From positions 13,268,001-13,332,000 of the forward strand of contig OY292278.1 in the NCBI GenBank assembly GCA_958496175.1: a stretch of 64,000 bases of DNA, given 5' to 3'. The notes below the pieces were generated by a model. The model had not been told where the DNA came from. It ran no database searches and saw only the letters and a list, made by a program, of their open reading frames with translations. Below, in pieces: positions 1 through 13,257 of this stretch (position 1 is the first letter of the stretch; every line of letters begins with the position of its first letter). The stretch comes from Sisyra terminalis. Its lineage: Eukaryota; Arthropoda; Insecta; Neuroptera; Sisyridae. Both the position numbers and the translations under genes were made by a program.

Positions 1-1876
1 CACTTCCTTCTGCCAGTCTACTGTGGCCAAGATAAACATACCAATTTTAAAATAATATTCTTTTTAATTTTGGTAATTCTTTTCAATTTAAAATAGTTAA
101 TTAAAATATAATTATATTCCTAAACACAACTCTTTAGCTGTGTTCTGTGGCTAAATCTACAAAAGAAATTGTACCATTTTTCATAAAAAAATAAATATAT
201 TTCTTAAATTCTTTTAACTTATAGTAAAAAGTAATACAAATTGATTTTCTTTCAAATCAACTCCTAATTTCAGTACAATTAATTTATCTGAAATCAGAAG
301 TGATAATAGTATGTTATGTTCATGATTAGCTATAATATTTAAGACAAAATGATAAATTAATATTGGCTATTAAAGTAAAAACTGATAAATAAGATTAACT
401 TTGTTTCCTTCCAAAAGATGACCTTATATGGAAGTTTCGGTTTTGGCTGAAACTAAGACTGATACCAAATTTGAGTTTCAACTGTAACCGAATCTCGGTC
501 GTAAAAACTAGTTTCGGTCGGACACTAATTTGATAACGAACTTTATTTAAGATTTGCATTGAGTAGGTTGAATAAAATAGAAAAAAAATAACGCAGACCT
601 AAAACTTTGTTATTTTTTTGTATTATTTTTTTAATTATCAATTATTTAAATGTTTTTTTTTTTCAATAATAAACTTTTTGTTTTGTAGCTCTGTGAGAAT
701 AATACCTTTTGATTTAATTAAATTTATCTAGTTTTAATTATGCATGTTATTTCTCAAAAGTCAAGTTTATATTTCTTTGTTTATAATTTCTTTTCCTCAC
801 TTAAGTACTCAAAGTTTAATTGGAATGTGATTAAATTGTCTGCATAAATTTTTAAATTGAACCAAAAAGATCGAATCGAGTCAAGGAAATGAACATTTTC
901 AAGCCAGTTTTTATACGACCAATCTTTATAATCGTTATATTTCATCATAATAATATAATTGATATTAATCAAAGTTCGGTTTGTTTTCAATATAAAAGGT
1001 TATACTAGCCCTTGGGAGATTTTAAAGAAGAGTGTGTTCCACATCCCAGCCAAATACTAAATGAAATAAATATTTATACGCAAGCATTTTCTGAATAAAT
1101 TTCTGAACACAAAACACAACAGAATAATAAATTAAGCATTGGTCTTAGCGTAACTGTTATGGCGTAATATGACAACAAACGTTTGTAGAATTTTTCAATG
1201 AATTTCCCAAATAAATTTATTTGAAGAAACTCATTTTTTTCTTTGGATTTTTGAATATTTAATGCGGAGTTCTTTTATGTGTGTGTATTATGATGTCATG
1301 AACTTTACTATTTATTTATTTTTTAGTGTTTATATATTTTAATTTATTGGGTTTTAAATTATTTATTTTTTTATTTGATTCGACCTTAATTGATATTTGA
1401 GCTGGTATGAGAACCAATTGTATAATTATTGTTCGAAAAATGTGGGATTGAATGAAATTGGTGAATAAGTTTTTATATATTGTTTAGCCATGAAAATTTT
1501 ATGTGAATATGTGTGAAGATGTTAGTGGAAATTATTGATGTATTAGTGTGGAATTAACTACTTGCCGATTATCATACAAGCAGAGAAGGAACGAAGTGGA
1601 GGTTCATGGATCATATATATACATTTATATGTACATTATTTGTAATTATTTTAGTATAGTCAGTGTGGATTAGACGTGCGGTTTGTGACTAGTGCATTTA
1701 AACGATAATTTTTACGAGCAGCAATATCAAATATGTGATTGTTTAGTCGTAAATTTTATATATAATGTAAACCAATATTTACCTATTTTTTTCTTCAATA
1801 AAAAAACCGTTTTTAACAAGTTTCATGTTTCCCATGTTATTAATGATTGTGAAATATTTGAGTGTGCAAATCGATA
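1..1876. other. Non-coding stretch upstream of the first dunce exon
   Basis: AT-rich sequence without a supportable gene. The last 300 bases probably contain the 5' leader or upstream intron end of the 1877 exon, but several ATGs (for example around 1824-1842) precede the coding ATG, so a single uninterrupted leader from a start near 1660 looks unlikely. A small repeat fragment lies near 430-525. Confidence 0.5.
428..525. repeat. TTCGG-rich inverted motif fragment (hAT-like)
   Basis: Contains GTTTCGGTTTTGGCTGAAAC followed by ACCGAATCTCGGTCG and AGTTTCGGTCGG. Such alternating TTCGG/CCGAA words are typical of subterminal parts of hAT-type miniature elements and resemble the words in the palindrome at 49-50 kb. 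No clear ends or target duplication are visible, so it is probably a decayed fragment. Confidence 0.3.
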
Positions 1877-2022
1877 ATGCCGAACGGGATACAAAAGGAG
1901 AGGTCTCCACGTTTATCCCGACGGGACACAGGTCCTATGACTGTGCGCTTAGAAAACCAAAATCCATTCGATTTTCATGCACAAACCAATCATCCATCGA
2001 TTGTGCAAATTTTGGTCACAAA
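1877..2022 (+). CDS. dnc: dunce/PDE4 isoform-specific N-terminal coding exon (partial CDS)
   Basis: Short coding exon with an ATG at 1877 and an in-frame TGA just upstream at 1859-1861, so this ATG begins the frame. Forty-eight full codons follow (MPNGIQKERSPRLSRRDTG at the start, ending SIVQILVT). The last two bases, AA, abut a canonical donor GTGAGT at 2023. The exon therefore ends in phase 2, matching the acceptor of the UCR1 exon at 12628, whose first base T would complete AAT (Asn) and give Asn-FDVENG. In vertebrate PDE4 long forms, variable N-terminal exons also join immediately before FDVENG/FDVDNG, and basic SPRL-type stretches occur there; such N-termini usually set subcellular targeting. 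If the intron were retained, translation would stop at once (AAG TGA). Assignment rests on position, phase and coding character rather than a recognised domain. The 5' end of the exon and the promoter are not determined. Confidence 0.62.
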
Positions 2023-2949
2023 GTGAGTTCTTGTAACAATATTTACTTGCTAAAGTGATTGATAAATTTTAAGCAGTTCCAAAGTATTATTTTATGAGAA
2101 CATTCTCTTTATTTTGCACGTATTGTGTTATTTGCAAAAACCGTACAAATATGTGGAAACGTGTAAGATTATTTGTATGTAAATTAATCGATCGTCGTTC
2201 AAAAGTCTGATTGATTTAAATTTATATAAAACTTATCTACCTGATTGTTAATCAGTGTTTTTTTTTCCCAAAAGATATTTTCTTTAATTTCATACATTTT
2301 AAAAACTTGTTTCAATTATTTACTTTAAAATTAAACAATCAAAACATATAATATTTTTTATATCAGCAAAATAAATTGGAATATTTAAATACTTTTCAGA
2401 CTTTATTCTTATCAAAAAAACCAAAACTTACTTTCATATTATCTTTTCAAATGACGTAAATACATAATTTAAATATTTAGGCAATCTTTATTTATTTTTT
2501 TTCGATAGGATTAACTAATAATTGTTTTCGAATTTTAATTATTAGGTAAATACAAATGCATTAAGTCGTTAAATTTTTTAAACCTTTTAAACATTCCTTT
2601 ATTTGACATATTAAAATAGAGATAATAATATCCGTATTTAATAAATGACTGACCTAATCAACATTCAGTCATTACCGTAAGCCAGTGCTTCTTAAACTTT
2701 CAATATAGCGATTCAATTTCCAATCCGTTGCACTCCTCAAAATAAAATTAAGACCACAACAATATCATTATTAAAAAGAGCTCAGAGTGCCAATTTTTAT
2801 GACTTTTTAACCTTTCAAAAACACTTCTCTGCAATAAATTTACATTCATTAGAATACGTTTTGTTTTGCTATTAGCTTATAGTGGCTTTAGTTTCCGGCG
2901 TGGTTAAATTGTATCTTTTAGCGTCATCTATGCTTGCCGAATTTTTAAA

Positions 2950-4010
2950 ATTCGAAGTATTTTTTTTTAAATTTTTCTGTTTTCCAAAGGTAAGAAGGTT
3001 GTTCACAGTCTAAAAATAGTTGCTTTCGTAAATAGAAAATGTTCTTAAAAATTTTGTAGGCAAACGTTTTAGGATATTTTTTAAAAATTTGGTCACTACA
3101 ACCGGTTTTGTTTGCCACTGAAATTAATTTCCATTTATTTTTTTAAATCATACATACCTAGGTAAAGTTCCCCCAACTCTTATCATTCAATGATCAATCA
3201 GGGGTGGATTATTAGGATCATTTGTAATTTGTTGGAAAAAAAATATTTTTCAATCATTAAAATAAATGTTTGTATTTTTTTTAAAAGGATTGTTATATTC
3301 TCATTTGGTGAATGATAAATTGAACAAGAGTTGAAATATTCTAATAGAAAAATATCTTCAGACAGATTTCCTTCAACAATTGAGAATTAAATTGTTCCAT
3401 ATTTCATTCAGGTTTTCCTTTTAATTCTTTCAATACCTAATGGGAACAAAATTAAATTGATAAAAGAAATATTTTTTTTTGCAATTTTGAAGGTATTGAA
3501 ATTTTGCTGTTCTCCAAAGATTTGAAGGTTTTTCACAGTCTAAGAATAGTTGCTATTGTTAATAGAAAATATTCTTAAAAATTCGGTAGGCAAACTTTTA
3601 AGGATCATTTTTGAAATTTGGTCACTTCAACGGTTTTTATTTGGCATTAAAATTATTTTCCATGTTATTTGCTTAAATCATACTTTCCTTGTTAAAGTTT
3701 TCCCTACTCCTACCATTCAATGATCACTAAGTAGTGGATTATTAGGATAATATATAATTTGTAAATAAAGAAATATTTTTTAATCAATAAAATATTTTTT
3801 TAATATTTATTTTAAAAGGGTTGTTATATTCTCATTTGATGAATGATGAATAGACCAAGGGTAGAAATGATCTAATTGAAAAATATCTTCAGCCAGATTG
3901 CGTTCAACAATTGAGAATTAAATTGTCCCATATGTCATTTAAGTTATCACTTTAATTTTTAATCCTTTTAATATCAATTGGGAACAAAATTAAATAGTTA
4001 AAGGAATTGC
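2950..4010 (+). repeat. Tandem duplication, two ~530-base units
   Basis: Unit 1 (about 2950-3480) and unit 2 (about 3486-4010) align along their length. Shared landmarks are TTCACAGTCTAA (near 3003 and 3533), AGAAAAT..TTCTTAAAAATT, TTGGTCACT, TTATTAGGAT and CAACAATTGAGAATTAAATTG. They differ by many substitutions and small indels, so the duplication is old. No coding potential is seen. Confidence 0.8.
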
Positions 4011-4205
4011 AATTCAATTTTTCATATTTTTTTTACGATTTTTAAAGTTTTACTTCATAAGTGATGTTATTAAAAAAATGATCAGACTGATTTTTTAACA
4101 CAAAAATTTTAAAAAAATTTTTGCCCCCCGTATATAAATTTACTTATTCAATTAACAGTTAAAGCAAAAACTGTATTATACTTTAGTTATCACAAACTAT
4201 TTATA

Positions 4206-4256
4206 ACTGATGTGCCATTTTAGGCACTACCGGAAAATGCTATAGCAGTGGATTAA
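4206..4256 (+). repeat. 51-base dispersed repeat, copy 1
   Basis: Starts ACTGATGTGCCATTTTAGGC and ends AGCAGTGGATTAA. A second copy of the same length in the same orientation lies at 56729-56779, with about eight mismatches and no gaps. Flanking sequences do not match, so this is a small mobile-element fragment or a conserved element shared between two introns. Confidence 0.65.
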
Positions 4257-5827
4257 AAAGATTTTTTGTTTAATTACGGCAATTAAGTTTAACTTCTCAC
4301 TTGCGTACATAATTAAACACCCACCGTTTTCTTTTTATTTACAAAATTCTCCTTCTTTGCTTATATATACGTAGATTTTGAATTTAAATATTATAAGTAT
4401 ACTTTTGAAATACGGAGGAATAAGTATTTGATTTATCAAGTTAAAATATTTTTTAAGAAAAACTAATACTTTAGTATTTTCTATACAAAATCAAGTTTCC
4501 TTATTATTTTTAAAATTTATTATATTTTAAAATGTTCAAGTTAATCAAAAAATTGATAAGTTTTTTGAATCTGGATTTGTTTCTGAGAGTTGTATAATAT
4601 AAAACCAGCATCAAGTTTTCCATGATTTTGTATTGAAAATTTTTCCACTGCTCGGAAATTAAATACTGAATTATACTACACTCAAGAAAATCAAATTTAA
4701 AAATACAATTTTTTTATACTCTTACATAATATATTTTCAATTAAATATTTTAATGGCTTATTTTTTGTAGCTGAATAAATGATTAGTTTTTAATTTTTTG
4801 ATTTTAATTTATGTTAATAAATCAAGGTAATTGGATCAAAGTTTTTCTAATCTCGGCGTTTCTTTCCATTAAATAGTTAATGCCAGAGCAAAAATAATAA
4901 ATTTCAAGTAGAAACACTTACAAATGTTCTCAATTGAGTAAATATCTTTGCTAGTAGCTCACATTGCAAATAATTAAAAATGCATGTTAAGAACGTAATA
5001 CGTTTTTCCGTGCAAACTTACAGAAACAGATTACAGAAATACTTGTACTAATCGTTTAGCTCTCAATGTAAGTAATCGAAAAGCTATTACACAAAAACGT
5101 GTACTTTTCAAACGGCACAATTATAGAAAATAACTTCACATTAAAATATTTTTTTCTTTTTTTTCCTTAACACTTGATAAGTGAAAAATTAAACTTCAAT
5201 GGTAGTATCATGGAATGGTTGTGTCTTAAAGTTATCACATTTCCATTTGTTTACTCATGATAGAAACTAATACATAATACTTTGTACTGAATGGATATTC
5301 AATTAGTTTTTTAATTTAATTGAGTAGAAAATAAAAAGTTAACCACGTGCGAGTGTATTTTAACTCGCGTGTCGAAGGTTCTTTTCATTACTTCAAAGGA
5401 AATTGTTTTAGTTCTGGTAAAATGCATTAAAGTCACAGCAAAGTATTATAGGTAAGTCTATGTTAGAAAGTAATGAGTTTACTTTTCTCTACAAATTTGA
5501 AATAATTCATTTAAAAAATTGGTGACTAATCTTTTCAAGTAAAGTTAAAGTTCTTCTAAGGCCAATTTACACCCCAACAGAGAGTTGCCATGAATTAGTT
5601 TGCGTTTTTTAATCATAAAAATTGTTTAAAAAAACATTTGCTACCTAAAAATTTAACCGTTGTTCTATTCCTGTAGGTACTAATAAAAAAATAGTAAGTT
5701 TTAAAGGGTAAGGAAAAATTTTTCCTTTTGCGATTTTCAGTATTAAGACAATCCTCGCACATATATATAGTATAAAATTCAATATTTGTATGGGAACTAT
5801 TTTTTTATAAAGCTGGATTTTCCACGA

Positions 5828-6225
5828 TGCGTTTTTTTTTTCCTTTGATCTGAGGGCCTCTCATGCGAGTTCCTCTGCGCTGCGTCCTAAAAGGACTATT
5901 GCGCCCCAGAGGATGCGGTTAACTGAGCCTCAGAGTTTATAGTATTTCCTGGGCCCCAATTTCACCTTGTTTAGAACTAAGCAGCTAGGCGAACTGCAGC
6001 ACTCATTCCATAAGGTGTTTTCCAATAATTTCAGTTCCAGGGTTTGTTATCCCCAGTTCCTCATTTCTCCATTTATTCAGAACACCACGTTTCCATAAAA
6101 CGTGAGAAACGATTCCCTGCATTTGGATCGCCCACATTTAATCCCATTGAATGTAGGTGCTTCTTAATTCCACAGTGATGGTTATTAGACGCATTTTCAC
6201 TCTGACCTGATTTCTTTTAAGACCA
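5828..6225 (-). mobile_element. 3' end of a decayed non-LTR retrotransposon (Jockey/R1-like)
   Basis: Read on the minus strand, this gives CGIKKHLHSMGL preceded by a His, part of the GHCxxxKHLHxxG signature at the C-terminal end of RNase H-bearing insect LINE ORF2. A one-base deletion separates it from an upstream MRLIT, so the frame is broken. A GC-richer 3' UTR follows and ends in an A-run, seen as the T-run at 5832-5841 on the + strand. The 5' part is missing, as is usual for truncated LINE insertions. Confidence 0.65.
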
Positions 6226-9200
6226 AGTATTTCAGTAGTTAGTTATTGTGATGGTTTTTCCATCGTTCTTTTATTGTCCGGTGGTGTTTTTCCAAGTCAT
6301 ACAATAGTTTTTGTAAACCCATTCTGGGATGCTATTTTTCAAGTAATGGTGAGTAAAAGAGTATCTAACTCCGTTAAAATAGAATTAACTTATTCTTTTT
6401 GTTTGACATTTTTCTATTACAAACAAGCTATTTTTACTTTCTACAATTATCTTCTGTTCCAATGATTCCAAACTTTTTGCTTAGATTTCAATTTTTCATT
6501 ACTTGTCCAATATTAGGTTCTTTTCTTAGATTGGACTTCCTCTTTGTCATTTTCTGGAGATTTCCATTTTTATACCCTTCGTAATTTGGCATTCTTTAGA
6601 CATGGTCATACTCTATTAATGTCCTTTTGTCCTATTATCTAGCGATTTTGTCATAAAGTATATAATTTAAGAGAATACATTGGTTTAAAACCGGCTTTGG
6701 AAATCCACCTAAAGGTCGTTCTAATTGAAGCTTACCACAATATATTTTCTTTTTAACACAAATTTTCTTCTTTGGTCATTACGAATATCGTTGAAATAAG
6801 ATATGATCAGATAATTTTGAATTTATTACGCCAAAATTGTCCACGCCAAAATTCTGCTCCAAAAATTTAATCGTTACAGAATTTCCTTAAACAATTGATT
6901 TACCAACAAATTTCAAAAAATTCTCAATTTATGAAACCATAAATCAGACATTCAAGCACTAAGACGATGGATTTTATATCCACAGATTCAAATAATTATA
7001 ACTTCAGACCTCTGTTAGGTGTTGTAGACCTTGGAATTTAATATGATATTTAGTACTCACAGATTCGAAGTAGAATCATTTTTGACTTATGGAAGAATTA
7101 TAATCGGCTTTTTTTTAATCTTATGCACCATATAAACTTAAGATTTTTTACAAATCTACTCTCATATGAATTTATGGTTGGGTATTATTGCAAGCCAAAG
7201 ATTAAATTAGAAGTTGAAAAGACTATAAGAATAAGAATCATGTTTTTTATAAATGATTATTTTATTTTAAAAACCAAAAATTAGAATTTTATTTATTTAT
7301 TTATAAATTTTTCGAGAACCATAAAATAATAAAGAAGTGTTTTTAATTTCCAGCAACGCTGTTCACTAAAACACTGTCTAATTTTTCTTTATTTCAATTT
7401 GATAATTTTCAATCAACTAATTGATTTCTAAATTATTAATTGTATTTTATTTGAAAAAAGAAATTATTTGGTAATATTTTGTAGTCATTAGGAGAAAATA
7501 GATTATTAAAAACAACAAAACTCATTAATACTAGCTTGAATTAGATTATCCTGAAATTTTCGCATTGAATATCCAAAATTAACATTTGATAATATTATGT
7601 AAAATAATTTTGGGACAAACTTCATTAAATTATCTTTTCAGGGGATATTTGAAGGAAGTCATTTATCACCTTCAACCGACCGAATTTATTTACTTTTCAT
7701 CTGATTGATATTCGTCGACTGAATTTCCAAACAAAAACGACTTTAACATATTGTATATAGTACATTGATATCCTAATATATATTCTTCATGAATAGAAAT
7801 TGAATTTTTTCACTAATTTTTTTTCAAAATGATGTTAGTTTGTAACATTGATTTGAAGTAAATTTCTTGTTGAAAACTATTTCATTTCACTAATGGAAAG
7901 TTGTTATTTATCCTAGCAATGTGCATTGCAAACGTAAGAGCGTCTTTTGTTGGAAGTTAAAACATACAAAGATTCAAAACTTTTCAAAATGAAAATTTAA
8001 GTAGAGTCAAAAGTAAAAAAAAAAATCGCTGGAAAAGTTTAAACGAGAATGTCGAATCACTTTTTACTGTAAAGACTAATCAAATTAAATGCGTTGTGAC
8101 CTAAAAGGAATGATCGTATCAAAGCACATTGGCAAAAGGAAATCGATACTCATTACCTATGGATATGTACACAAAGCTTTTGCACAGAATATTGCATTAC
8201 AAGTTAATCTTTGAACATTGAAAAAAGTGGATTACAAATTTAATGTTCCAATAATTTTTTTTTATGTTCGGCACTTAACCTTTAAAAAAAAAAAACAAAA
8301 ATTAGATTAAAATAATACTTTTTCATACGTAATACGTATTAGTAACTTGACATTAAAATATTGTTTAGTGTTTCAAATTTCCATATATTTAATGTTGATA
8401 TCAATTTTTAAATTCTTAATATAGATAAGGATATCCGTTTTTTCACTTAACAAAATAAGACTACTTTTGAATATTAATAATGTCTGATATTGTAATGTTT
8501 TGTTTTCTTTTTTGCTTATTTTACCTTGAAACTGTCTTTAAATTTTTGGTATCACAAAAGGTGTGAATTTATTTAAAAGTTTCTCTTAAAAATATTTTTT
8601 TTATGAATGTAATGACTAAAAATTTTGGGCTCTACTTAAAATTGAGCTGCATACCTATATCAGCTTTTATAGTCATTGCCCTTTTTTCCATTTTTTTTAA
8701 GAACTGCTAATACATTTTACTATTAATTTTGGAATAAAATTTTTGCTTAACCTTCCATTAAAATCCATGTTATTAATTTAGTCGTTTAATTTTTGGGGTA
8801 AAAGGGTTGCGGATGGGCGATATGTTCTCCATATATAACTTCCATTGAGCTAAAATTCCCAATCATATATTCGAGAACTAATAATAAATTATCTTATCTC
8901 GTTTCTGAAGACAATATTGATAGTTAATGTAAATAAATAATATTGGTTCAATAATTTTCCTTTGATTTTCTGGAACTATTCAGATTTTTTTTAAAGTTTC
9001 AACGATAAATGAAACGCTTAATTGACTCCATACATGGTGTTATAGTGTGATTTAAAAAACCGAAATCTTATCATTTTTATTTCCTTTTTTGATTTCAACC
9101 CAATATTATGGCAATCCTATTGAGTAAATTGGTTTTAAAAATAAAAATTTACAATGACATATTTTGGTATTGTTTTTTTTGTGGTTGACCTAAATTTTAA

Positions 9201-12200
9201 TTAAAAGGTCAATTAAAAAAGATGTATGATTCATTAATATGTCAACAATATTCCGTTGATATGATTCATTTAATTAATATTGATATAAAAATTTAGCTAT
9301 ATTGTTTTATAAGAAAAAAATTTTAACTTGTAAATTTATCCATATCAACTTTTTGTTCAGTTTTCATTCATTATAGTTTCATTCCTCATATTTTTCTTAT
9401 TTTGCTATTCCTGGTATAAAAAGCTATTGTAAATAGAAATAGCAATAACTAAATAATTGTTTTCTTTTTAATCTAAACCAGTAATTCAAAATATTTCAGT
9501 CGTAAGTTTTATGAATTATGACGATATTGATAACATTTTCCCATAAATTTTTCCCACCAATTACCATTTTGTTTTATTTTTATTGAGTACAAATCGATAT
9601 TTATTTTTCTGAGTATTATAATTAAGGTAATAAATTCCTAAAACTTTATCAACAGCTTCAATAAATCATAACAATCAAAAATGCTACAATTAAAACAAAC
9701 AGGGATAGTTATCGGTGAATTAAAAATATATATCTTATTTTTGCTTTTTCAGAAGTAATGGTTAATGGGGAGAAAAATTTACGAATAATAAGACAATCGT
9801 TTAAATATCTCATTATGTTTGTCGGTTTCCAGCCAATGTAACCCGATGTATAATAGGCGTTAAACTTACTATTGGATGAGCATGGCAAATCAGAAACTGA
9901 AAAGTGCTGGATAGGAATCTCTTGACAAACAATTTATCTATTATTTCTCAGCTTAAAAATTTTAAATAAACCTACAGTCACTAAAGGCAAAAGAAAAATA
10001 AATTATAAAGCAGTCATATAATAAATAAGAACTTCAGGGATTAAGGCTGTTATTTTATCTGAGTATAGCTATTATAGTATAATGGCTATGGATGGCTATA
10101 TATGGCTGCAAAAAGCAGTATCAGTTTTGATCAAATAAATTAATCTATTTCATCAACACATTTTAATATTCATAATTATTTTTTATATAAACATATTAAT
10201 TTTTTTTTACTTTAATAAAAAATTTACTTATATTTTTTTCTGTTTTTCCTACTTCAGTAATCAGACTATTGTTTTGTTTTTCTATTAAAACAAGATTTAC
10301 AAAAAGATGTTAGACTTGGATCAATAAATTGACTTGAGGTTTCAACTTATTCCACGAAAGTTATTGATTTGCTACCCAGATTGCTTCAAAATCGGCTCAA
10401 TCCAAAATTTAAATGAAAATTTTTGGAAACCTGAATATAATAAAATATTTGAAGATAGTCTTAAATGTTTAGAGACCTTACTTCTGCTGAATAAAACTGA
10501 ATAATAACAATTAAACCATAATGCATGGCTCTAAAACGTTTTTTGTGTCTCCTCTAAAAATTTTGGAAAAGGATTGAGCCGGTTTTGAAACTAATCGCCT
10601 CAATATATTTTTATAATACGTTCAAATTGTAGGCAAATTAGTTCACTTGTAACTCTATTTATGATTTATATAATTTATAATTTTTGATGTTTTAAACTAA
10701 TAAAAAGACGTGATAAGCTGGAATTTGGAGTATAAACGTGTTTTTAAGTATCTACTAATTTACCCTCCAAAAATGTTTCAAATACCTTTTCGTCCTATGG
10801 CTTTTTCTACACATTTCACTGTAGTCAAAATTTTTGAACTATAAAAAAAAATTAAAATACTTTTCTCTAAAAATTACAGATTTTATTTTATTAATTGCGA
10901 AAATAAAATTTACTTTTAAAAATGATTATAAATTCCTACAAAATGTCATGTTTTATTAAAAAATAAAAATAATTTTCCTCACTTTCTTGCCATAGTCAAT
11001 GTATCATTAATCTTAAGAAAATTATTCACAATACATTGCTTCTTATTGCAATAATAGTTCAATCGTTTGGAAAACTAATTTTCTTAAATATTTTGTCAAA
11101 TTAGTTTTTCTTCCTTATGTTGTAAGACTCGGTATTGAAATGGTTTATGAAAAGCTTAGATTTTATATACATTTAACAAAATTTACCTCTTTTCCATAGA
11201 AAAAAAGAAAGTGATTTCTAGAGTTTAAGAATAATTTCCATAGCGGAAAATGGTCACAATTGTGTTAATTATTATAATAATTATGATATTCAAATATTGA
11301 TCTGTTTATATCTTAGTTTCAAAATGAACTAGGACGTCACAAAAGCCTCAAAAGTGCACCCATCATTTTCATACTCTCATTTGCTTTTTAATATATAAAA
11401 AAATTGCCAAAAAATAAAATTTTTAGAACAAAAAACTACTTTCTCCTCACTTTTATAATGTCTTTTATTGATTAAAAAAATTAAATGTGCATTTGGTCTA
11501 TTGATTATTTTGTTGTTTCAAATATTACCGAAAAATTTCAACTTAATGTCATTTTTTTATAAAAAACATCGTTAAGATTGGTACTTTTCAATAGTTCAAA
11601 TTGAAATTAAGCTAATTAATATTATTGTAATTTTCAATTCTGTCGTCCGAGTTGCGTATTAACGTGTAAATTTTCGTCTAGATATTTATGTGATTATTGT
11701 GTTACCATTGTTTTGTTAAATTGAATACTTTAATGTTAAAATATAAAAATTGACTTTATAAAAATTAATACATGAAAACATTTTTGAATTAAATTTAGTG
11801 TAACATGGGATTCGGAAAATATGAAAAAATCGATTAACTTAACATTAATTTCGCCAATTGAGTAAAAACTGATAAATTATTCATCGTTGGCACTATATTA
11901 ATTGAATAAAGTTACTTGATTTGCATGTGTACTCTGAAAATTTATTAATTTTTATTTTCATAATGTTTCTGCTACTCTTTCGTCCATTTTGTAATATTTA
12001 TTGGTATTGAAATTTGATTCCAATGAAAATATACTTAATCGATTTTTAATCATTTTATAATTCAGTGATTTTAAAAATTGTTGATTTTTGGGGAATTATT
12101 CTGTGGACATAATGACTAGCATATAAAATGGGAAGGAATTGAAAATCACTCGATCAAAATGGGTGCACGAACAAACTTCTCCCCCAAGTTATTTAATTAA

Positions 12201-12627
12201 TTAAATAAAATTTTCAATATTTTCTCTACCGTGATAAAGGAATTTCAAACCTTTAAATGCGCTTATAGTATAATATATAAACATAGTTTTATGGGAAAAT
12301 GTCTATTGTTAATTTTACGACGCAAAAATTCCACAGATAATTTTCAAACTGCAAGGACATTCAATATATATATAAATATTTTCAATTTAAGACAATGTGA
12401 AATTTCTCGTTTTTCCCAATCAAATTGTCGGCGTAAATTTCATCACTGTGGTTGAAGGTTGTTTAAAATTTCACCGAATAGATCGTGATTTAATTCGAGG
12501 CAAATCAGCAAATTTGTTTAATTTATAATAAATTTGGGAAAATAATTAAGCTGTCTACTGTGAATAATTTACGTTGGTGTTTAATTTATTTGAAATGATT
12601 TTAATTTGTTTGTTTTTTTTTTTGCAG

Positions 12628-12834
12628 TTTTGATGTGGAAAATGGAGCGAGTCCTTCCCGATCACCCCTCGATGTCAGCAATACCGGATGTGGTGGAGCA
12701 GCGTCCCCCTCGGGGGGTGGGCTCGTTTTGCAAAATTTACCACAAAGACGCGAGTCGTTTCTTTATCGCAGCGACAGCGATTTCGAGATGTCGCCGAAAA
12801 GTATGTCCCGAAACTCGTCCATCGCCAGCGAAAG
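12628..12834 (+). CDS. dnc: dunce/PDE4 cAMP phosphodiesterase, first UCR1 exon
   Basis: Internal 207-base exon encoding the start of upstream conserved region 1 (UCR1) of PDE4, the enzyme that hydrolyses cAMP to 5'-AMP. The acceptor is a long T-run ending TTTGCAG at 12627; the donor is AG|GTTTGT at 12834/12835. It reads [15 protein letters not shown], then a Gly/Ser-rich spacer, then [20 protein letters not shown], then [14 protein letters not shown]. The RRES serine (codon 12755-12757) is the protein kinase A site that in PDE4 long forms activates the enzyme as cAMP feedback. RSPLD and [13 protein letters not shown] are PDE4 signatures. The first base completes a codon from the upstream exon and the last two bases (AG) are completed by the next exon, so both junctions are phase 2. 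The Gly/Ser spacer replaces the DPMTSPGSG segment of vertebrate forms. Catalytic residues lie in exons outside the window. Confidence 0.95.
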
Positions 12835-13257
12835 GTTTGTATTCCTAGCACCCAATAAGGATATAATTTTAAATGAAAATCGGGAGAAAATAAATTGGAA
12901 TTATTTTTTTTAAATCAAAATTCATCAATTGTAAAAAAATCGCTCAATGTCTATCATCTTCGCATGAATATGTCTCTATTCTTAAATTTTCTCAGTGTCT
13001 ACTTATCTTGTATTCGTACTGTACAATTAGACAATATTAAAAATGAAATAAGCTTTGAATGATTCTTTATCTTGTAATTTGATTGATAACTTTTGTTGTT
13101 TGCTGTTTATTTTACGTTTATTTTTCAATTCTAATATTAAATTAAGTCTTAAACAACCAAAATACGTCTCTCAATAGATTTTTTTAATAAAAAATGGTTG
13201 ATGAGCACAATATTTTCCTGCGAATATGTAACCACATGTCGTGTATATATTTTCCAG
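12835..13257 (+). other. Short dunce intron before the micro-exon
   Basis: 423 bases from GTTTGT to TTTTCCAG, AT-rich, no internal repeat or gene seen. Its small size next to introns of 10 kb or more fits tight coupling of the UCR1 exon and the micro-exon. Confidence 0.8.

Larger units (their letters stand above)
2023..12627 (+). other. dunce intron between the N-terminal exon and the UCR1 exon
   Basis: Begins GTGAGT and ends TTTGCAG. It holds a local tandem duplication (2950-4010), a 51-base dispersed repeat (4206) and a minus-strand LINE remnant (5828-6225). The remainder, in particular 6600-12600, is AT-rich sequence in which I see no gene, RNA or structured repeat. Confidence 0.75.

Noticed and set aside
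1655..1680. Initiator-like TATAGTCAGTGTG with AGACGTG downstream as the dunce promoter
   Set aside because: The downstream element is at the wrong spacing and several ATGs lie between it and the coding ATG, so a direct leader is unlikely.
1692..2058. Two overlapping frames covering the first exon
   Set aside because: Both are out of frame with the ATG at 1877 and show no dunce-like sequence; they run through the donor at 2023.
12606..12848. Second + strand frame over the UCR1 exon (MWKMERV...)
   Set aside because: Shifted-frame shadow; the PDE4 signature is in the frame beginning FDVENG.
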